Below, piece after piece: positions 1-10,943 of a DNA stretch of 64,000 nt. The stretch lies in contig WOAB01000040.1 in NCBI GenBank assembly GCA_027886185.1, positions 2,170,001 through 2,234,000 on the forward strand. Direction: 5' to 3'. The first letter of the stretch is position 1; each line of letters begins with the position of its first letter. Position numbers and translations under genes: made by a program. This DNA is from Rheum nobile (Eukaryota; Streptophyta; Magnoliopsida; Caryophyllales; Polygonaceae). The notes below the pieces were generated by a model. It saw nothing but the letters and a program-made list of their open reading frames with translations. It was not told the origin of the DNA and made no database searches.

Positions 1-495
1 AGTTTTGAGATAATGCATGAATATGCGTAAGATGCAACACCAGTATTCATAAGATTCCGCATGAAATAAACTACAAATAGAATGACATGTCAAATATCCT
101 CCCGCTGCAACTAATAGATTTGAGCATTTCAGCAAAGCAATGGAAAATTACATCTATTTATTTAACTTTTTAAAAATGACTCATCTCATTAAGTAAAGAA
201 TAGTTTCCATTGATAAGTCTGGAACAAGAGTGCAGGTATAAGCTATGTCACATGTCCTTCAAGACTAAAAATCGGCTACCGTTTCAGGCTTTTACCCCTT
301 TCCTTGATTACCAAACTATACATCTATTTTTGGGTGAAAACCAAACTCTTCATTTTGATAGGCATATTCTGTGTTGTCAAAAGCTGATATTTTCTGTCAA
401 CCTGCGTACCTCACTATAGAAATATTAGCCTCAAAATAACAAAGACAATAATAGGTTTCATTTACATAGGGAAACTCTAGATTGAATATTCATTT
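1..495. other. No gene recognised
   Basis: AT-rich sequence with short open frames only. It lies downstream, on the minus strand, of the extended-PHD exon fragment. I looked for following BRCT-type exons here and recognised none. Confidence 0.4.
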
Positions 496-499
496 TCTA

Positions 500-980
500 A
501 ATGAGACAAAATGCATCAGAAATTAATACTATGAGAACAATATCATACACTTGAGCTGGGATAACATGATTGGTATCAAGTTTTTCACTACTGGGTTTCT
601 CAGCACTACGCTTTCTGGACTTCCCGCATGAAGCATGCGTTGGACAGAGCATCATGAAGCTAGCCTACAAATCCAAAGGGAAAACTAATTCAGTGAAAGG
701 CTGGGACCTGTCAAAATCTATCACATTATCCCTATATTGGTTGAGGCAACTCACTATGACCCATCTGAACACTGAGATTTCAGCTGCAGAGGGAACGTGA
801 TAGGATGTCCTACAACGTTTTGCATAACAGCCAAGAGTTGATCCATTGAGCTTACATTTACAACACTTGAGTTGTGCACCTCTTTGTAGCTCTTTGTTTA
901 AATTCATCACAACCTCATCAACATAGTAAATTCGAGCGGTCCTGTAGTTTATAAGCCACAAGAACACTGTTTTAAGTACT
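500..980 (-). pseudogene. BRCA1/BARD1-type extended PHD exon fragment
   Basis: Two exon-like stretches are read on the minus strand. The first, about 965-775, encodes a run containing RIYYVDEVV, LKCCKCKLNGSTLGCY and CRTSYHVP, ending FRW. It carries the Cys/His spacing of the extended PHD finger of plant BRCA1 and BARD1. One expected cysteine after HVP is replaced by serine. A GT-like site follows FRW, and after about 110 bp the frame resumes (about 645-530) with MLCPTHASCGK, the usual continuation of this domain. In the family the finger belongs to nuclear DNA-repair or chromatin proteins that also have RING and BRCT domains, and neither is seen here. The piece is therefore a fragment, possibly captured by the neighbouring Helitron. 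Whether it is BRCA1 or BARD1 cannot be decided by eye. Confidence 0.6.
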
Positions 981-2189
981 ACTATAGGAGAACTTGACAG
1001 CTATCATCAACAAAAGGTCAGGTGCTTTTATTTGACATAATATGAGCCAAAAAATAGTCCTTTTGGCATACAATTGAGCAGCACAGATCCATTAAATATG
1101 CACTTGGTTCCAAGTAAAATTTGCTTTTCTATTAGAAGGGATGGGTTAAAATATTCATGAATTAATCATAAATTCTTGATAAACAACATGCATTGAAGAG
1201 GATACTGACCATTCAATGCATTTACTATGAACGTGCATAAGAGCAACACTAGAAATATAAATGAGCATACTTTAACTACACAGGAAACCCTCTTAATGTG
1301 AAAACGAAATCAATAATCAGTGGTAAAGAATCATCCGAACAAAGGCAATAAAGTTGCATGAGCAAGAGATAGACAAAATTAAAGCGGAGCCTATACTTCT
1401 TTCTCTGCATTACTGATTTTGTTTTACCCTCTTTCTTCTGAATTTACAATTCACTATATATTGTAGCTATAATTATTCTGGCTTCGATCATTTTTCCCCT
1501 GGTGGGTTTACTGGTAGTTGTTAATTAGAATATATCCAAAGTGCCCATCAGTGCAAACATAGGGACGAATTCTGAGGTGGACATATAACCTTGCTTGCTG
1601 GACTAACTTTATGAACTTAACCAAATCATATCTGCCTCAGAAATTATACCGCAAGCTTACACAAATAACAAGTCAAATTAACTTAAAGTTTAAGATATTG
1701 ATCGCAAAAAGAAAACCATAATCCCGATACAAAAGAGCAAACATTTCCAAGAAAAGGCTCATGCCCATTTCAGTAGAAATTACATAAAACCTTTTGGCCT
1801 ATTACCACTTTGGGGATTAAATTTCTGTTACGATACGAAAGTGCCTATTTGACAACGTTATTTAAATTGTTTCTTTACGCTAACCATATTATGTTTCCTC
1901 TTTCATAGGTTCCACTTCTGCAACTGCTAAAGATGCAAGAACAAGACTAAACAAAAAAAGTAAGGCCACATATTTAATGGACTAACATATGCAAAACTCA
2001 TTAATCATTCTACGTGATATTCTAACGTGTTAATCTTATTCTCCAGAAAGCCACAAAATAGGGGCAGCGATTGGCATGAACAGTAAGTGTATTTCACATA
2101 TATGCATTAAATTATATCACAACTAATCAAATCTAATTTGCATGCCATGCCTAGATGTGCAGGTCCTGTATAAAAAACTGGATTACCCC
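981..2189. other. No gene recognised; left flank of the Helitron coding region
   Basis: AT-rich, with only short open frames. It must contain or adjoin the 5' part of the Helitron, but I could not identify a convincing 5' TC terminus. It may also hold upstream exons or introns belonging to the extended-PHD fragment; none is legible. Confidence 0.35.
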
Positions 2190-2719
2190 AGGTATAGGTG
2201 CATGTTCTGTGCTGCAATGTTTTGGTTTGAAGAAAAAAATGGTGAATGCAAAGTTGGTGAGCAGCCCAAGTTCTCCATATGTTGTCAAGAAGGAAAAGTG
2301 TGATTGGATAGACTGCGTGAAACACCTGCCCCATTGAACCAACTTCTGCAATATACCAGTGATCCGATTGCAACAAAATTCAGGCAGTTGATACGGGTAT
2401 ACAATGGTATTTTCAGTTTTACTTCATTTGGAGGAAGAATTGACAATACAATCAATAAGACCAAAGGACCTTATACTTTTAGGATGTTCGGGCAAAACTA
2501 CCACAGTTTTGGCTCTCTATTACCACCTGAAGGGAATAGGCCAGTGTTTGTTCAATTATACTTTCATGACACAGCTAATGAGGTGTACAACAGAATGTCC
2601 TGCATAGATGAGGATGCCAAAGACCTTGATGAGTCAATAGTTAAATCTTTGATTACCATGTTAGATGATCATAGTTGTGTTGCTAAGGCTTTCAGAATGG
2701 CTCGAGATTGGTGCCAAAC
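2190..2719 (+). pseudogene. Helitron Rep-helicase, N-terminal part
   Basis: The frame shows a cysteine-containing stretch (FSICCQEGKV), then an in-frame TGA near 2301. It continues as LRETPAPLNQLLQ, FRQLIRVYNGIFSFTSFGG and QLYFHDTANEV, ending at WCQT. This is the order seen in the N-terminal helitron-like domain of plant Helitron proteins. The frame is cut at 2719 by the 5' LTR of the Athila element and resumes at 15161/15166. The upstream start codon and first exon could not be placed. The premature stop shows decay independent of the later insertion. Confidence 0.75.
2715..2719. repeat. Target site duplication CAAAC (left)
   Basis: CAAAC immediately precedes the TG of the 5' LTR and recurs at 15161-15165 right after the CA of the 3' LTR. 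Five-base duplication is normal for Ty3/gypsy integration. Confidence 0.93.
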
Positions 2720-4256
2720 TGATAGCATGCATTTAGACTAGTTTAGATCACGTTTATTTCCGTCATTGTGGTTTGTTTTGCTCCTTTTCCTTTTAGTTTT
2801 ATTTGGTTTTAGTAGATTAGTAGAGTTCGGGGTCTACTCTTGCGTTTGTCCCATTTCAGGATCTTTTGGAGGCATTTTTGGAGAATGATGGCGTTGATGT
2901 GATGATGTTCGAGTGGATGGCTCGAGGGCGCGGATGATAAGAAGGAGCAGGGACCGAGGCCGATCAAAGAGAGTGTCCGAGCCAAGAACTAAAAAAGGAG
3001 ACTGAGCCAAATCCGGCCATTACCCGGCCGGATCACGCCCCTGCCCTTGGCCAGCACAGCGGCTCGTCAACTGAACGTCACCCGGGCCGTGACACGGCCG
3101 GCCGACACACCGGGTCATGTCAACTGAACGTCACCCGGGCCGTGACCCGGCCGGATGACACACCGGATCAGCACCCAGGAATTCGCCCGGATGACACACC
3201 GGGTCATGTCACCTGAACGTCACCCGGGCCGTGACCCGGCCGGGTTTCAGACCGGGTCGGGACGCCGTTTCGTTTCTGGCTCGTTTTATCCCGAGCGTTT
3301 TGCCTTCTATTCGTAGGGGGTATAAAAGCAAAGTGGAAACTGCTATTCCTGATATCTTGTAACTGCCTTAGACGTTTCTAAACTCTCAAAAAAAACCCTA
3401 GGGAAAACTTGGAGATTTTGTCTAGCCTCGATTGTTGGAATCTCGTATCTCTTTGGAGAAGACAATTGGTATGTTGTTTCTTTCAATGAAGTTGATTTCT
3501 CTTTCTCTCATGTCTAGCTAAATCCTCTTTTCTAAGGTTGGGTGAACCCAATGGTGATTTGATAAGGTTTGATTGGTGGTGTTTGATTGTATGGTTATGT
3601 GAATGTGAATTGATTCTATCATAGGTTGCTTAATGACCTAATTACTTTGTAATTGGGATTTCTAATTAGAATTTGAGACCGACCGGAGATAATGATAATT
3701 GGAGATTGATGTTAAATGGATCCCTAGGATAGAACTTGTGGGTTAATTGCGTGACCATCGATTTAACCCCTTGTGGTGCTTGACTATCGATTAGGTTTTT
3801 GGATGAGTAGATTCCGCTGAGACCGACCGGAGATGTTGTTTCTACTTGTCCATTGATCTATGTAGAACTTAATGGACCTAAATCGGATTAGCTTTATGCG
3901 AAAGTGATTGCTAATCGAATTTAGGTACATACACTATTGTCTGACCATGAAGTAGTGTTGATATTAGATAGTGAGACCTTCAATTTACATTTGCATTGAA
4001 ATATAATTAAATATTGCTTAGAATCTATCGTATCACCATTGTGGGGAGCCTAACCTTGGAAGCCTTTTTCCTTGATTGATAATCTTGTTTTGCTTGATAA
4101 TTGTTACCATTGAAACCAAACCGAATTGCAACCTTTTTTTGTTTACGACTTAATCTATTAGTTGAATTGACAATTGGTACTACATAGTCCCAGAGTTCGA
4201 CACCTTGGTACTACAACCGAACCCGTACACTTGCGGGGTAGGATTTGGACCTATCA
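2720..4256 (+). repeat. 5' LTR of the Athila element
   Basis: It begins TGATAGCATGC and ends GGACCTATCA, and is matched base for base in length by 13624-15160. It contains a TATA box near 3321 and, at about 3060-3270, three copies of a GC-rich motif around ACTGAACGTCACCCGGGCC. Confidence 0.95.
3321..3327 (+). promoter_or_regulatory. Probable LTR TATA box
   Basis: TATAAAA lies about 600 bp into the LTR and is followed by a TTGTAACTGCC-type leader region. The same sequence sits at 14225 in the 3' LTR. It is the best candidate core promoter of the element; the transcription start was not determined. Confidence 0.55.
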
Positions 4257-4262
4257 AGTTTT

Positions 4263-4280
4263 TGGCGCCGTTGCCGGGGA
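4263..4280 (+). other. Primer binding site (tRNA-Asp type)
   Basis: TGGCGCCGTTGCCGGGGA lies six bases after the LTR end. It is the well-known Athila-type binding site complementary to the 3' end of plant tRNA-Asp, used to prime minus-strand DNA synthesis. Confidence 0.9.
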
Positions 4281-4296
4281 CTATTGTTAGTATTGG

Positions 4297-7200
4297 TTGT
4301 TACGTGCAACCGATAGATTAGGTCTCATTTTTGTTTTTGACTTTGTTTCCTTTGTCTTTGGTTTCAGATTTGTTCTCATTCATATGCGAAGAGCCCTGAG
4401 CGCCGATGAACTACCATACGATCCCGAACCCGAGCGTGCTTTTCACAGAAGAAGAAGAGAGCAAAGAGAAACAAGGACCCGAGCAATGGACGAGGCTGCA
4501 CAATTGCAACAGCGACAACAAGAGTTGTTGCAACAACAACAGCAACAGTTGCAAGAGTTGCAACAACAAGTACTGAATCAGCAACAGGAGATGCAACAGC
4601 TGTTGAATGCGCCTCCGCCAATGACATTGGGTGACTATGTGCTGCCACGTCACCAAGGGCCCACATCTGGTGTGGTCCGACCTCCAGTTGCTGCAAGGAA
4701 TTTTGAGCTGAAGCCGTCTTTGATCAATATGGTTCAGCAGAATCAGTTTGGAGGCCTACCGTCTGAGAATCCTCACCTGCATCTCAACACCTTTCTGGAG
4801 CTTATGGACACGGTGAAGATTCATGATGTCTCTAATGACGCGCTTTATTTGCGCGCCTTCTCATTCTCTTTGAGAGACAGGGCTAAGGCTTGGTTCAAGG
4901 CTCTACCTCAGGGCACTATCACGACATGGGATGAGTTGGCTAAGGCTTTCCTAACCAAGTACTTCCCCCCAAAGAAGACAGCTGAGATGAGGAATCAGAT
5001 TAGTTCGTTTCAGATGAAAGATGGGGAGTCTCTGTATGAAGGTTGGGAGAGATTCAAAGAGCTTTTGTTGCTATGTCCTCACCATGGGCAAGATAAGTGG
5101 GTGTTGCTGCACACCTTCTACAACGCTATGGACAGCACTAATAGGATGCTCATTGATGCCTCATCTGGAGGTACAATCATGGATATGCATGTTGATGTGG
5201 CTTGGGAGAAGATTGAGAGCATTGCCCAACACAACCACTACTATAATGATGCTCGATCGACTCCAAGCACTAAGAGGACAGCTGGTCTTTATGAGGTTGA
5301 TAATGAGGTCTCTCAACAAGCTAGGATGGAAGCTATGGCTCATGAGATAAAGCAACTAAAGTTGACTATGAATAGAGCTAAGCTGAAGAATGAAGAGAGT
5401 CCTGCTCAGGTTGTCTCAAATGTGGTTTGTCAGTTCTGTGGGGAAGGTGATCACACTATATCAACTTGCCAATTATTTGCTGCACAGGATGAGCCACGAG
5501 AGGGAGATGTGAACTACATGAACAACTTCAATCGGGGTCCTAGGAATGATCCTTATTCCAACACCTATAACCTCGGTTGGAGGAATCACCCTAACTTCTC
5601 CTATGCCAACAACCAAGCTGCTCAGAGACCGCCTCCTGGTTTTCAACAAAGAGCTCCTCAACCCCAAGGCCAAGAGCGTGCCCAAACGTCTGGAGAGTCC
5701 AAGTTTGACTTGATCATGAAAGAGCTTCAGAACATCAACAAGGTATTGAAGAATCATGATAGCTTGCATGCTCAGTATGCTTTGAACGCTCCTAGGCCCC
5801 AAGGTCAACTTCCCGGTCAAACTGAGGCTAATCCAAAAGGACAAATCAATGCTGTGTCCTTGAGGAGTGGTAAACAACTTGAAGATCCAAAGGTTGTAGA
5901 TCTCAAGCAAAAGGGCAAAGCTGCTGAAGAGCCCGAAGAAGTTGTGATCAAAGAGAAGGAGGCTCCATACGTCCCACCTCCACCCTACAAGCCTCCCCTT
6001 CCCTTCCCACAGAGGAAGGCCCAAGCTCAGTTGGATCAACAGTACGGCAAGTTTGTGGAGGTGCTAAAAAAACTCTACATCAACATCCCCTTCACCGATG
6101 CTCTCAAGCAAATGCCGTCTTATGTGAAGTTTTTGAAGGAGATCTTGTCCAACAAAAGGAAGTTGGATGACTGCCAATCAGTTTCTTTGAGTCAGGAGTG
6201 CAGTGCTCTAATTCAGAATAAGTTGCCTCCTAAGCTTGGAGATCCTGGTAGTTTCAATGTCCCCATGGTGATAGGTGATTGCACCTATGATGCCTTGTGT
6301 GATTTGGGGGCTAGTGTGAGCATCATCCCGCTCTCCATTTGCAAGGACTTGGACTTGGGGGAGCCGAGACCAGTGAGGATGACTTTGTATATGGCTGACA
6401 GGTCCGCAACTCGCCCCGTAGGTATTTTGGAGGACATACCCATCCAGATAGGTAAGTTCTTCATTCCTGTTGACTTCATTGTTTTGGATATTGATGCTAA
6501 CTCTCCTGTCCCTATTATTTTGGGAAGACCCTTCTTAGCTACTGCAGGTGCACTAATTGATGTGAAACAGGGTATTCTTTCCTTTACTATTGGGGATGAG
6601 AGAATTGAGTTTAATTTGTCCAAGGCTATTAAGCGACCTTCTTTTGAGGATGATGTATCCAGGATTGATGTGGTTGCTCATGAAGTTCAAGAGTCCGTGA
6701 TGTCTCTCATGATTGAGGACCCTTCAGAGCGTTACTTGATGAAGAGTGCGACCCAAGCTGAGAATCTGGAGCTACTTGCTGATGTGCTCTTTGACTTGGA
6801 GTCCACTGAAGAGATGCCTGAAGCATTTGTTGAAGCCCTTACCAGAGACGGTCCTACTCCTAAGGAGGAGACCAAAGAGGCACCAAAGGTGGAGTTGAAG
6901 TCACTTCCATCTAATTTGAGGTATGAGTTCCTTGGACCCGATTCTACTTATCCGGTGATTGTCAATGCTAGTTTGAGTGATTGTGAAATTGAAAAATTGT
7001 TGCATGAACTTAGGTTGCATAGAAAAGCCATTGGATATTCTATTGATGATTTGAAAGGAATTAGTCCCTCAATGTGCATGCATAGGATTTTAATGGAAGA
7101 TGACCATAAACCCTCCATTGAGCATCAAAGAAGACTTAATCCTATCATGAAAGAAGTAGTGAAAAAAGAAGTGCTGAAATTGTTAGATGCAGGCATTATT

Positions 7201-9819
7201 TATCCTATTTCTGATAGTGCATGGGTTAGTCCTGTTCATGTTGTGCCTAAGAAGGGTGGAATGACTGTGGTGAAAAATGACAAGAATGAATTGATCCCTA
7301 CTAGGACAGTCACTGGTTGGAGAATGTGCATTGACTATAGAAAATTGAACAAGGCCACTAGAAAAGACCATTTTCCACTACCCTTCATAGATCAAATGCT
7401 AGAGAGGTTGGCCAAGCATTCACACTTTTGTTATTTGGATGGTTATAGTGGATTCTTTCAAATCCCTATTCATCCGGATGACCAAGAAAAAACCACTTTC
7501 ACATGCCCCTATGGCACATTTGCCTATAGGAGAATGCCATTTGGTTTGTGTAATGCTCCGGGCACCTTTCAAAGATGCATGATGGCTATTTTTTCTGATT
7601 TGATTGAGGATATCATGGAGGTTTTCATGGATGATTTCTCCGTGTATGGTACTTCTTTTGATGCTTGCTTGTCTAACTTGTCTCGAGTTTTACAGCGGTG
7701 TGAGGAAGTTAACCTTGTATTGAATTGGGAAAAGTGTCATTTCATGGTAAGTGAAGGTATTGTGCTAGGGCATTTGGTTTCTAACCGCGGGATTGAGGTT
7801 GACAAGGCCAAGATTGAGATCATAGAGAAGATGCCACCTCCAACCTCGGTCAAGGGCATAAGAAGTTTTCTAGGACATGCCGGGTTCTATAGGAGGTTCA
7901 TTCAGGATTTTTCAAAAATCTCCAAACCTCTTACTAACTTGCTCTTGAAGGCTGCCTCCTTTGAATTTTCGAAGGAGTGTCTGGATGCTTTTTGCAGGTT
8001 AAAGGAGGCCTTGATTTCAGCACCTATTATACAACCCCCCGATTGGAACCTTCCATTTGAGCTCATGTGTGATGCCAGCGACTATGCTGTAGGGGCTGTT
8101 CTGGGACAAAGGAAGGACAAGAAGCTACATGCTATCTACTATGCTAGTAGAACTCTTGATGAGGCCCAAGTGAATTATGCCACGACTGAGAAAGAGTTGC
8201 TTGCTATTGTCTTCGCCTTTGAGAAGTTCAGATCTTATTTGGTGGGTGCCAAAGTCATTGTCTATACCGATCATGCTGCAATCAGGTATCTCTTGAGTAA
8301 GAAGGAGGCCAAGCCTAGACTGATCCGATGGATTCTTCTTCTTCAAGAGTTTGACTTAGAGATTAAAGACAAAAAGGGCACCGAGAATTTGGTTGCTGAT
8401 CATTTATCTAGGTTGACTCAAGAGCAATTGGAGTGCACAAAAGAAGAGCCACCTATTGATGATTCATTTCCTGATGATCACCTTTTCAGGATTGCTAATG
8501 AAGTCTTGACTCTTGCAAATTCAAGAATGCCGTGGTATGCTGATTTTGTCAACTACTTGGTTTGCAACGAGTTGCCTCCTAAGCTCTCATTCCAACAGAA
8601 GAAGAAATTCTTGTCTGATGTTCGGCATTATTTTTGGGATGAGCCCTTGCTTTTCAAGAGGTGTGCTGATGGAGTTATTAGAAGATGTGTTCCTGAGGAG
8701 GAGGTAGAGAGTGTCATCACTCATTGTCATTCTCTACCATGTGGAGGACATGCTGGGTCCTCAAAGACTACTACGAAGATTCTGAATTCAGCCCTCTATT
8801 GGCCTTCTATGTTCAAGGATGTGCACCGTTTCATTGCTTCATGTGATGCATGTCAACGTACGGGGAACATCTCAAGGAGGAACGAAATGCCTCTTAATAA
8901 CATTCAGGAGGTTGAGATCTTTGATGTATGGGGAATAGATTTCATGGGACCTTTTCCGCCGTCATGCTCTAACAAGTATATTCTTGTGGCGGTGGATTAT
9001 GTGTCCAAGTGGGTGGAAGCCATTGCCTCACCGACTAATGATTCAAGAGTGGTGTCTAAGTTCTTTAACAAGGTGATCTTTCCAAGGTTTGGGACTCCAA
9101 GAGTTGTGATAAGTGATGGAGGATCCCACTTTATTGAGAAGAAGTTTGAGGCTTTGCTGAAGAAGTATGGGGTTACGCACCGGGTTGCAACTCCATATCA
9201 TCCTCAAACTAGTGGACAAGTGGAGGTCTCTAACCGAGAGATCAAGGCTATCTTAGAGAAGACCGTATCCCGATCCCGGAAAGATTGGGCGATGAAGCTT
9301 GATGACGCTCTTTGGGCTTATAGGACAGCATTCAAGACTCCCATTGGCACAACTCCTTACCGACTGATTTATGGGAAGTCTTGTCATCTACCGGTGGAAC
9401 TTGAACACAAAGCGTATTGGGCAATCAAATTGTTCAACTACGACATGAAGGAAGCCGGTGAGAAAAGGATGCTGCAATTACAAGAGCTTGAGGAGTTGAG
9501 ATTAGATGCTTATGAGAATGCCCGGATTTATAAGGAGAGAACTAAGAGGTGGCATGACAAGCACATTCTCCCTAGAGAATTTCATGAAGGCGATCTCGTC
9601 TTGTTATACAACTCTAGGTTGAGACTTTTTCCGGGAAAGCTGAAATCCCGATGGTATGGTCCGTTCCAAGTACGGAAGGTGTACCCTCACGGTGCAATTG
9701 AGATATGGAGTGAAGAAACGGGACAATTCAAGGTGAACGGGCAGCGGCTCAAGAAGTACATCGCGGGTGCCCCGATCAAGATGACCGTTTCCGTCCTCCT
9801 TCTCGATCCGGTCCCTTGA
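4297..9819 (+). CDS. Athila gag-pol polyprotein, intact
   Basis: One 1,840-codon frame. The likely real start is Met30 (4384), because the first 29 residues are a hydrophobic run from the leader. Order: Gln-rich segment (about residues 70-105), retrotransposon gag domain (about 190-290), zinc knuckle with C378, C381, H386 and C391, and aspartic protease with DLGAS at 669-673. Next come reverse transcriptase with FMDD at 1110-1113, RNase H (D1259, D1325) and integrase. Integrase shows an HHCC finger (H1476 or H1478, H1485, C1516, C1519) and a DDE triad D1548, D1607, E1643 (D58D35E). A WYGPF-type motif follows near the C-terminus. All catalytic residues I looked for are present with no stop or frameshift, so the copy may still be competent. 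The products act in virus-like particles (gag, RT) and the nucleus (integrase). Confidence 0.95.
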   Translation: MLRATDRLGLIFVFDFVSFVFGFRFVLIHMRRALSADELPYDPEPERAFHRRRREQRETRTRAMDEAAQLQQRQQELLQQQQQQLQELQQQVLNQQQEMQQLLNAPPPMTLGDYVLPRHQGPTSGVVRPPVAARNFELKPSLINMVQQNQFGGLPSENPHLHLNTFLELMDTVKIHDVSNDALYLRAFSFSLRDRAKAWFKALPQGTITTWDELAKAFLTKYFPPKKTAEMRNQISSFQMKDGESLYEGWERFKELLLLCPHHGQDKWVLLHTFYNAMDSTNRMLIDASSGGTIMDMHVDVAWEKIESIAQHNHYYNDARSTPSTKRTAGLYEVDNEVSQQARMEAMAHEIKQLKLTMNRAKLKNEESPAQVVSNVVCQFCGEGDHTISTCQLFAAQDEPREGDVNYMNNFNRGPRNDPYSNTYNLGWRNHPNFSYANNQAAQRPPPGFQQRAPQPQGQERAQTSGESKFDLIMKELQNINKVLKNHDSLHAQYALNAPRPQGQLPGQTEANPKGQINAVSLRSGKQLEDPKVVDLKQKGKAAEEPEEVVIKEKEAPYVPPPPYKPPLPFPQRKAQAQLDQQYGKFVEVLKKLYINIPFTDALKQMPSYVKFLKEILSNKRKLDDCQSVSLSQECSALIQNKLPPKLGDPGSFNVPMVIGDCTYDALCDLGASVSIIPLSICKDLDLGEPRPVRMTLYMADRSATRPVGILEDIPIQIGKFFIPVDFIVLDIDANSPVPIILGRPFLATAGALIDVKQGILSFTIGDERIEFNLSKAIKRPSFEDDVSRIDVVAHEVQESVMSLMIEDPSERYLMKSATQAENLELLADVLFDLESTEEMPEAFVEALTRDGPTPKEETKEAPKVELKSLPSNLRYEFLGPDSTYPVIVNASLSDCEIEKLLHELRLHRKAIGYSIDDLKGISPSMCMHRILMEDDHKPSIEHQRRLNPIMKEVVKKEVLKLLDAGIIYPISDSAWVSPVHVVPKKGGMTVVKNDKNELIPTRTVTGWRMCIDYRKLNKATRKDHFPLPFIDQMLERLAKHSHFCYLDGYSGFFQIPIHPDDQEKTTFTCPYGTFAYRRMPFGLCNAPGTFQRCMMAIFSDLIEDIMEVFMDDFSVYGTSFDACLSNLSRVLQRCEEVNLVLNWEKCHFMVSEGIVLGHLVSNRGIEVDKAKIEIIEKMPPPTSVKGIRSFLGHAGFYRRFIQDFSKISKPLTNLLLKAASFEFSKECLDAFCRLKEALISAPIIQPPDWNLPFELMCDASDYAVGAVLGQRKDKKLHAIYYASRTLDEAQVNYATTEKELLAIVFAFEKFRSYLVGAKVIVYTDHAAIRYLLSKKEAKPRLIRWILLLQEFDLEIKDKKGTENLVADHLSRLTQEQLECTKEEPPIDDSFPDDHLFRIANEVLTLANSRMPWYADFVNYLVCNELPPKLSFQQKKKFLSDVRHYFWDEPLLFKRCADGVIRRCVPEEEVESVITHCHSLPCGGHAGSSKTTTKILNSALYWPSMFKDVHRFIASCDACQRTGNISRRNEMPLNNIQEVEIFDVWGIDFMGPFPPSCSNKYILVAVDYVSKWVEAIASPTNDSRVVSKFFNKVIFPRFGTPRVVISDGGSHFIEKKFEALLKKYGVTHRVATPYHPQTSGQVEVSNREIKAILEKTVSRSRKDWAMKLDDALWAYRTAFKTPIGTTPYRLIYGKSCHLPVELEHKAYWAIKLFNYDMKEAGEKRMLQLQELEELRLDAYENARIYKERTKRWHDKHILPREFHEGDLVLLYNSRLRLFPGKLKSRWYGPFQVRKVYPHGAIEIWSEETGQFKVNGQRLKKYIAGAPIKMTVSVLLLDPVP

Positions 9820-9921
9820 GAGTCGACGAAAGGTCAAGCTAATGACCGTAAACAAGCGCTGGATGGGAGGCAACCCATCAGGTACGTTTTCTTCCCTTCT
9901 TTCTTCTTTCTTTATGCCTCT

Positions 9922-9995
9922 CAACTGAGCGTGATCCGACCTTGACCCGACCGGGTTTCAGCCCGGGTTACGCCCAGTTATCTCTCTCTTTCTCT

Positions 9996-10041
<46 letters not shown>

Positions 10042-10101
10042 TGGGTTAACTGAACGTAACCCGGCCTCGACCCGACCGGGTTTCAGCCCGGGTTACGCCC
10101 A
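9922..10101 (+). repeat. Internal copies of the LTR GC-rich motif around a poly-A run
   Basis: Two near-identical stretches of about 55 bp (9922-9975 and 10046-10101) begin ACTGAGCGT or ACTGAACGT and end GACCCGACCGGGTTTCAG plus CCCGGGTTACGCCC. They resemble the GC-rich repeats at 3060-3270 in the LTR. A run of about 41 A (9998-10038) lies between them. Confidence 0.8.
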
Positions 10102-10943
10102 GACTTTAACTCCCCTTTTATTCCCAACCCCGACCGGGTACCACACCCAAACCTTTCTTCTCTCTCTCTCTCCTCTCGTCTCTCGCGTCTCCCTCTCGCT
10201 CGCACCAGCCACCGCTCCTCCCGCGCACCCACCGGCGAGCCACCGAGCCACCGCCTAGCGCCTTGCACCGCGTCCACCGCTCCTTCCTCCCCTCCTTCGT
10301 TTACCCTCTATCCATCCTTAAGCACTCAAGGTATAATTTCTAACCCTCAATCTAGTTTACACTATTGGATTTTGGGTATATGGATGTTTGTCTTGTTGAT
10401 TTGGATGCTAGATAATTCGGATTTGGTGAATATTTGGGCATAATTTCGAGCTTGTTGTTTCCCTAACATTGTTAGGTTAATTTCCAGGTTTGGAGAATTG
10501 CTTGAATTGGGTGATTATTTGGGTCAAATTTCCGAGCTTGAAGATTTCCTAGCAATGTTAGATTGTGTTCAAGTGTTGTTAATTTGAGGGTGAAATTTCA
10601 TTTTGCAATTGCTTGTGGTTGGTGGTTTGGGTGACTTCTTGTGGTGTACTCTTGGTTTGTTCTTGATACTATGTGATCCTTGATGGGTGGTTGATTCATG
10701 CGTTTGCGTTTCTTGTGCTCGAGTTGTTGCTTGTTCTTGCTAGCATACACTCTTTGTTACTTAGTGGCTCGTGTCACTTCTTGTGCTATGCTTGTGAATG
10801 TGCATATAAACTAGTTGGGAATAAGCATGTTTGCCCCTTTGTGCTGAAATTGTGGATCGTTCTTGCCGGAACGATAATTATGTGGGTATGCATTACCTTG
10901 GTTTTGCGTGTTCTTTTGTGTGTGTGGGAACTCAGAAACCACA
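10102..10943 (+). other. Spacer between pol and the second Athila ORF
   Basis: C/T-rich then T/G-rich sequence without a long ORF. It holds a GAACTCAG splice-acceptor-like site just before the second ORF at 10944. Expression of that ORF from a spliced transcript is possible but not shown. Confidence 0.4.

Noticed and set aside
5473..6039. 188-codon antisense frame within gag
   Set aside because: Lies opposite a verified gag-pol frame and shows no domain. Chance open frame.
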